A stretch of DNA of 10,759 nt. Origin: CAITNM01 sp037138055. Its GTDB lineage: Bacteria > Pseudomonadota > Alphaproteobacteria > Paracaedibacterales > CAITNM01. The stretch's first letter is position 1. Every line of letters starts with the position of its first letter. Of this stretch, positions 7,566 through 10,759 are shown piece by piece. The position numbers and the translations under genes are program-made. Under the pieces are notes generated by a model that did not search any database, had not been told where the DNA came from, and worked only from the letters and a program-made list of their open reading frames with translations. The stretch is taken from contig JBAXJB010000042.1 of the NCBI GenBank assembly GCA_037138055.1, positions 1-10,759 of the forward strand, written 5' to 3'.

Positions 7566-7568
7566 CCT

Positions 7569-8294
7569 GTGCCCGGCTACAAGCGGGTTTTATTAAAGTT
7601 ATCTGGGGAGGCTCTTGCTTCCCCAGATCCACATCAAGAAGGTGCATATGGCATTTCACATGCCATGTTGCAAAAATTAGCAACTGACGTTGCAGCAGTT
7701 CGTGCAACCGGCGTTGAGGTATGTTTAGTCATTGGTGGGGGAAACATCTATCGTGGCATCCATGGTATGGAAAAACATGGTATTGACCGCTGCGCTGCTG
7801 ATTCTATGGGCATGCTAGCCACTGTTATTAATGGTATTGCCTTGCAAAATGCCTTAACCCATGCGGGTGTTCCATCTAGGCTTATGTCAGCTATTCCTAT
7901 GCCATCGATCTGCGAACCATATATTGTTCATAAAGCAGAGCGTCATTTGAAAAAGGGTAGGGTTGTTGTGTTTACGGCAGGCACTGGTAGTCCGTTCTTT
8001 ACAACTGATACTGCTGCCACATTGCGTGCCGCTGAAATGAACTGCAACCTTATGCTAAAAGCAACCATGGTCAAAGGTGTTTTTTGCAGTGACCCTAAAA
8101 CAAATTCTGCTGCCGTTTTTTTGCCCAAACTTACCTTTGATCAGGTTAAAGAAAAGCAGCTAAGGGTTATGGATGCTACAGCCATTGCCTTGGCCCAAGA
8201 AAACAAAACCCCTATTGCTATTTTTTCAATTTATGAACCAGATGGTTTCAAAAAAGTCTTGCTGGGCCAGACAGAATTTACGTTAATTAGCTGA
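7569..8294 (+). CDS. pyrH: UMP kinase
   Basis: Bacterial UMP kinase phosphorylates UMP to UDP with ATP, the committed step to UTP and CTP; it belongs to the amino-acid kinase family and works as a hexamer. This 241-residue protein begins with GTG at 7569 and shows KRVLLKLSGEAL (5-16), the glycine loop GGGN (56-59), ADSMGMLATVINGIALQNAL, and the catalytic stretch GTGSPFFTTDTAA (138-150). The next motif, usually KATKVDGVY..DP, reads KATMVKGVFCSDP: the usual Lys-Val-Asp is Met-Val-Lys169, a notable change in a conserved block. A weak AGG (7559-7561) seven bases before the GTG serves as Shine-Dalgarno and lies in a 12-bp palindrome spanning the tsf stop. frr would normally follow; here an opposite-strand gene intervenes. 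Confidence 0.97.
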   Translation: MPGYKRVLLKLSGEALASPDPHQEGAYGISHAMLQKLATDVAAVRATGVEVCLVIGGGNIYRGIHGMEKHGIDRCAADSMGMLATVINGIALQNALTHAGVPSRLMSAIPMPSICEPYIVHKAERHLKKGRVVVFTAGTGSPFFTTDTAATLRAAEMNCNLMLKATMVKGVFCSDPKTNSAAVFLPKLTFDQVKEKQLRVMDATAIALAQENKTPIAIFSIYEPDGFKKVLLGQTEFTLIS

Positions 8295-8312
8295 TTTCTC
8301 TGAAGAAAAACT

Positions 8313-9146
8313 TTAGATACTCTCTGCTGAAGTGGGTGCTCTCAACCATTCAGGAATTGATATGTCGCATATTACACTAGATCGGCAAGAAAATTCTGCT
8401 TTCTCGTATGGTGTCATTAGATATGTAGCGTGCTTCTTTGATCCCAAACTAATAACAGGCAGCTCTACACTTTTACTTTTCACTGCATAATACTTGAACA
8501 AACGAATGTCATGTGTGTGATCTTCTATGCTTGTGCATGTGCCATATTTTGCTTGAGTGGGGTCTGGTAATTCTTTTTCTTCTTTCAGAAATGGCCAAAG
8601 ACTTGGTGAACAACTAACTAGTCTAAGAGTTTTTTGAGAAAGTGCACGGGGCGTAATTAATAGGTAAAGATTTGTAATTAGTTCATCATAAAATTGGCAC
8701 ATTGTTGTGTAACATGCCATTTTTTCCAGCATTCTTTCGGATCCATCGAGTTTTAATTCTCCATTCCTAAGATGATTCTCATAACATTCTAGCATTTCAA
8801 ATCGGCTATTCAAGAAGCTGCACATCATCATGTTCAAAACTTTACCATTATCATTATATTGGTTTAATTCTGTAATAAAATTTTCTTGTTTGGATAGTTC
8901 TATATTGTTTTTTGTTATTTCTTGTAAATTGTATATGTAATCCTCGTCTTTCTCATATTTTTCGATTGCAAATTTGCTGTAATCTTCTGAAAAAATAGAA
9001 TACTTATGAATAATTTCTATAGCTTTATTGCAAACGCGTTTCTTTAATTCTCTTGTTATTAATTCTTGTCCTGAAGTAGCTTCCAGTCCCATAAATGAGA
9101 GAAGTAATACGACCCCAACAAAACGCAAAAGAGCATTCCTATTCAT
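8313..9146 (-). CDS. orphan secreted protein inserted between pyrH and frr
   Basis: I do not recognise this 277-residue protein. It has a clear signal peptide (MNRNALLRF, a Val/Leu core, likely cleavage around ATSG at residues 23-26) and no later membrane helix. The mature part is rich in charged and helical segments (about residues 30-100), with nine cysteines (39, 109, 121, 145, 150, 179, 204, 254, 260), which would fit disulfide-bonded folding outside the cytoplasm. The ATG has AGG six bases upstream on the minus strand and a promoter further up. It lies opposite to the ribosomal-cluster genes, 18 bases from the pyrH stop, and separates pyrH from frr, which are adjacent in most alphaproteobacteria. 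A host-directed role is only a guess. Confidence 0.75.
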   Translation of the reverse strand: MNRNALLRFVGVVLLLSFMGLEATSGQELITRELKKRVCNKAIEIIHKYSIFSEDYSKFAIEKYEKDEDYIYNLQEITKNNIELSKQENFITELNQYNDNGKVLNMMMCSFLNSRFEMLECYENHLRNGELKLDGSERMLEKMACYTTMCQFYDELITNLYLLITPRALSQKTLRLVSCSPSLWPFLKEEKELPDPTQAKYGTCTSIEDHTHDIRLFKYYAVKSKSVELPVISLGSKKHATYLMTPYEKAEFSCRSSVICDISIPEWLRAPTSAESI

Positions 9147-9191
9147 ATATCGCCTAACTATTTGTTGAATCCTATTGTTTCATAATAAAAT

Positions 9192-9220
9192 ATTAAAAAA
9201 TACGTTATAAAACGTAACAA
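9192..9220 (-). promoter_or_regulatory. promoter of the pyrH-frr insert gene, with a dyad in the spacer
   Basis: On the minus strand TTGTTA (9215-9220) and TTTAAT (9192-9197) are 17 bases apart, matching the sigma-70 consensus in 4 and 5 of 6 positions. The spacer contains the inverted repeat tacgtt-ataa-aacgta (9201-9216), which also touches the -35. This is the placement expected of a repressor or activator operator. Confidence 0.5.
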
Positions 9221-9222
9221 TC

Positions 9223-9240
9223 TATTTATTATAATAAATA
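9223..9240. repeat. 18-bp perfect palindrome
   Basis: tatttatta (9223-9231) is followed directly by its reverse complement taataaata (9232-9240). It lies between the divergent promoters of the secreted-protein gene and frr, just upstream of the -35 of the former. AT-only palindromes can arise by chance in such DNA, so a binding-site role is tentative. Confidence 0.5.
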
Positions 9241-9313
9241 ACCGATGAAGTATAATATAATTACAAATAAAAGTTTTTGCAAGAATTTTTGTCAAATGAA
9301 TTCATAGCTGCTC

Positions 9314-9342
9314 TTGCTTTTAAATGATGTAAAATTTACTAT
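9314..9342 (+). promoter_or_regulatory. frr: possible private promoter of frr
   Basis: TTGCTT (9314-9319) and TACTAT (9337-9342) are 17 bases apart, with 3 and 4 of 6 consensus matches. Because an opposite-strand gene separates frr from pyrH, frr needs a promoter of its own here. The leader then contains a hairpin, gttttgg (9352-9358) with ccaaaac (9367-9373), without a T tract, and the Shine-Dalgarno GAGGG at 9394-9398. Confidence 0.4.
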
Positions 9343-9401
9343 GCATTAACAGTTTTGGATCTAGAGCCAAAACCAAGCAAATATCAAAACCTTGAGGGAT
9401 T

Positions 9402-9956
9402 ATGACAGTACGTTTAGAAGAATTTTCCAGTCGGATGCAAACAGCAATTGATGTTTTAGTCAAAGAGCTTTCAGGCCTTAGGGCAGGGCGTGCTTCGGTT
9501 AACTTGCTTGATCCTATAAAGGTTGATGCCTACGGAACGTACATGCCACTCTCTCAAGTGGGTACAGTTACAGCGCCAGAACCACGTTTGCTTGTTGTAC
9601 AAGTGTGGGATAAGGGCATGGTCAAAGCGGTTGAAAAAGCTATTCGCGAATCATCGCTAGGCGTTAGTCCAGCGGCTGATGGTCAGCTGGTTCGTGTTGT
9701 ATTGCCTGATTTGAACCAAGAGCGCCGGCAGGAACTTGCCAAGCTTGCATCTAAATATGCTGAAGAAGCAAAAATTAGCGTGCGTAACGTTCGTCGTGAA
9801 GGTAACGACATGATTAAGAAACTTGAAAAAGATAAAGCAATTTCTGAAGATGATTCACATCGTTTAGTTGATGATATGCAGGAAGTCACAGACAAGCACA
9901 TCAAAAAAATTGATGAGCTTGCCGCAGTGAAACAAAAAGATATTATGCAGGTTTAG
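9402..9956 (+). CDS. frr: ribosome recycling factor
   Basis: RRF, with EF-G, splits the post-termination ribosome into subunits. The 184-residue length is normal. Family blocks are intact: ELSGLRAGRASVNLLDPIKVDAYG (residues 22-45), VRNVRREGNDMIKKLEKDK in the hinge and long helices, and the standard C-terminal DIMQV. GAGGG lies only 3 bases before the ATG, a short gap. Normally fourth in the rpsB cluster, it is here separated from pyrH by an opposite-strand gene. Its last 108 bases before the final residues exist again 759 bases downstream. Its stop codon overlaps the stop of the convergent DUF2628 gene by 4 bases, within a strong hairpin. This copy is the functional one because its C-terminus is canonical. 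Confidence 0.98.
   Translation: MTVRLEEFSSRMQTAIDVLVKELSGLRAGRASVNLLDPIKVDAYGTYMPLSQVGTVTAPEPRLLVVQVWDKGMVKAVEKAIRESSLGVSPAADGQLVRVVLPDLNQERRQELAKLASKYAEEAKISVRNVRREGNDMIKKLEKDKAISEDDSHRLVDDMQEVTDKHIKKIDELAAVKQKDIMQV
9839..9946 (+). repeat. 108-bp direct repeat, copy 1 (end of frr)
   Basis: Identical to 10598-10705 except for one base (G at 9924, T at 10683). It covers frr codons from ISEDD to KDI. The two copies bracket the DUF2628 gene at an offset of 759 bases. Similarity stops sharply on both sides. Confidence 0.95.
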
Positions 9957-9979
9957 GTGCTCTTTTTGCGCTTAAACCT
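9949..9979. terminator. hairpin over the convergent frr / DUF2628 stop codons
   Basis: aggtttaggtgc (9949-9960) pairs with gcgcttaaacct (9968-9979) over 12 positions, two of them G-U, around a 7-base T-rich loop. It covers both stop codons and could act in both directions. Only a TTTT follows on the plus strand (9983-9986), so its strength as an intrinsic terminator is moderate. Confidence 0.5.
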
Positions 9980-10537
9980 AGGTTTTATATGATAATAATA
10001 CAGATGGAGAAACAATAGCGTTATCAAAATGGTGATTTCTGCTGCCTGATTAAAAGTTTCTAGAAGGGGAGCAGAGAGAGGAATCTCTGATATTATAATT
10101 GTCAGCACATATAATATAGATAAAATGACAACAGGAGGATTTACAGGAGTGTCGAATTGCGTTTTGCAAATGTTCTTGAAAGTTCTTTTTTTGAGTTGAT
10201 ATTCTAACCAATATTTCAAAAATGTATTTCTGTAAAATCCTAGAATGAAAAATAAAAAAATGTTAATTTGTGGTAATAAAGTCTCGATAATCGTTAATGA
10301 AATCACGACCAAAAATAACCCGCGATATATCATCCATAGATTTCCAAAAAAAGCAGCTCCCCAGTTCCAAGTATTTTCGCCATTTTTCCAATTACGATAG
10401 ACTTTTCTATAGTAATCAAATTGCTGTTCGTCTTGCTCTTTCATTAAATATTTAGCGTGTTCTGTACCATGCAAAAACTCAATAAATTGTCGCTCAGAAA
10501 AAGAAAGAGTTATAGATTTTCTGTGTTTTATAAACAA
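9953..10537 (-). CDS. DUF2628 family inner-membrane protein
   Basis: A 194-residue membrane protein of the DUF2628 family, whose function is unknown. The family signature is plain: YYRKVYRNWK (residues 42-51), then TWNWGAAFFGNLWMIYRG (56-73), followed by about four hydrophobic segments and a very basic C-terminus (KPRFKRKKST). The first 40 residues are cytoplasmic in character. The start is a TTG because an in-frame TGA lies two codons before it; GGTGA some 6-7 bases upstream could be the Shine-Dalgarno, and an ATG at residue 32 is the alternative. An overlapping out-of-frame ATG just upstream gives only a 4-codon ORF. The gene converges on frr with overlapping stops (TTAG/CTAA) and sits between two copies of the frr end, so it probably arrived with that duplication. 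Confidence 0.8.
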   Translation of the reverse strand: MFIKHRKSITLSFSERQFIEFLHGTEHAKYLMKEQDEQQFDYYRKVYRNWKNGENTWNWGAAFFGNLWMIYRGLFLVVISLTIIETLLPQINIFLFFILGFYRNTFLKYWLEYQLKKRTFKNICKTQFDTPVNPPVVILSILYVLTIIISEIPLSAPLLETFNQAAEITILITLLFLHLYYYHIKPRFKRKKST

Positions 10538-10597
10538 AACATATCACCAAATAACAAATACAACTCAATGTAACAATAATTTTTTAAAAAACTGTTA

Positions 10598-10712
10598 AAT
10601 TTCTGAAGATGATTCACATCGTTTAGTTGATGATATGCAGGAAGTCACAGACAAGCACATCAAAAAAATTGATGAGCTTGCCTCAGTGAAACAAAAAGAT
10701 ATTATTGACTAA
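10598..10712 (+). pseudogene. frr 3'-end fragment (copy 2 of the direct repeat)
   Basis: A non-functional copy of the last third of the frr helix region. It reads ISEDD through KDI in the same frame as frr, with one changed codon (Ala to Ser, from the single mismatch), then diverges to end I-D-stop at 10710-10712 instead of MQV. A TAA lies in frame directly before the fragment and there is no start, so it is not translated on its own. Right after the repeat, attgac-taac-gtcaat (10704-10719) forms a small inverted repeat. The fragment also lies just upstream of the DUF2628 gene on that gene's strand. No further gene is visible in the remaining bases to 10759. Confidence 0.93.
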
Positions 10713-10759
10713 CGTCAATTAGAATTTCTCCTAACGACAATTAAAAGTTCCATTTATTA

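Noticed and set aside
7558..7569. 12-bp palindrome caggttaacctg at the tsf-pyrH junction as an operator
   Set aside because: It is inside a translated operon, without a loop or promoter; it probably only reflects the stop, weak Shine-Dalgarno and GTG start lying together.
9839..10712. A classic insertion sequence or integrase-bearing island after frr
   Set aside because: No transposase, integrase or terminal inverted repeats are found in this interval; the only gene is DUF2628 and the repeats are copies of frr.

Overview
The window is AT-rich, densely coded bacterial DNA that most likely comes from an alphaproteobacterium. The best taxonomic clue is a TrcR/DUF1013 protein, a family I know from Alphaproteobacteria. 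The gene order rpsB-tsf-pyrH-frr and the RpsB N-terminus (MAMPTFTMRQL) agree with this. Low GC, several orphan secreted proteins and TTG/GTG starts suggest a host-associated lineage of Holosporales or Rickettsiales type. That last step is inference.

Left part (1-2822): a 14-bp tandem repeat leads into an orphan secreted protein, followed by a clear intrinsic terminator. Then come two inner-membrane transporters, one of the LysE/RhtB type and one MFS. Middle (2866-4796): a compact forward operon of trcR, trhO (tRNA U34 hydroxylase) and ruvX, with an ATGA overlap between the first two and 3 bases between the last two. It covers transcriptional control, tRNA modification and Holliday-junction/rRNA processing.

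Right part (5555-10759): the translation and nucleotide cluster rpsB-tsf-pyrH-frr, preceded by a perfect TATAAT and a leader that folds into a three-way junction. Three accessory genes, all on the opposite strand, surround or split this cluster. They are a signal-peptide-bearing receiver-domain protein between ruvX and rpsB, an orphan secreted protein between pyrH and frr, and a DUF2628 membrane protein just after frr. The pyrH-frr insertion cuts frr off from pyrH, and frr seems to have gained its own promoter. The DUF2628 gene is bracketed by two nearly identical 108-bp copies of the end of frr (1 mismatch). One copy is the working end of frr and the other is a downstream fragment, which records a recent insertion or duplication.

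The conserved genes are ordinary. The novelty is in the accessory genes: an apparently exported receiver domain that lacks the conserved Lys and ends in a Cys cluster, the frr-tail duplication, a promoter with a dyad in its spacer, and hypermutable tracts (14-bp repeat plus T10) at the first secreted gene.
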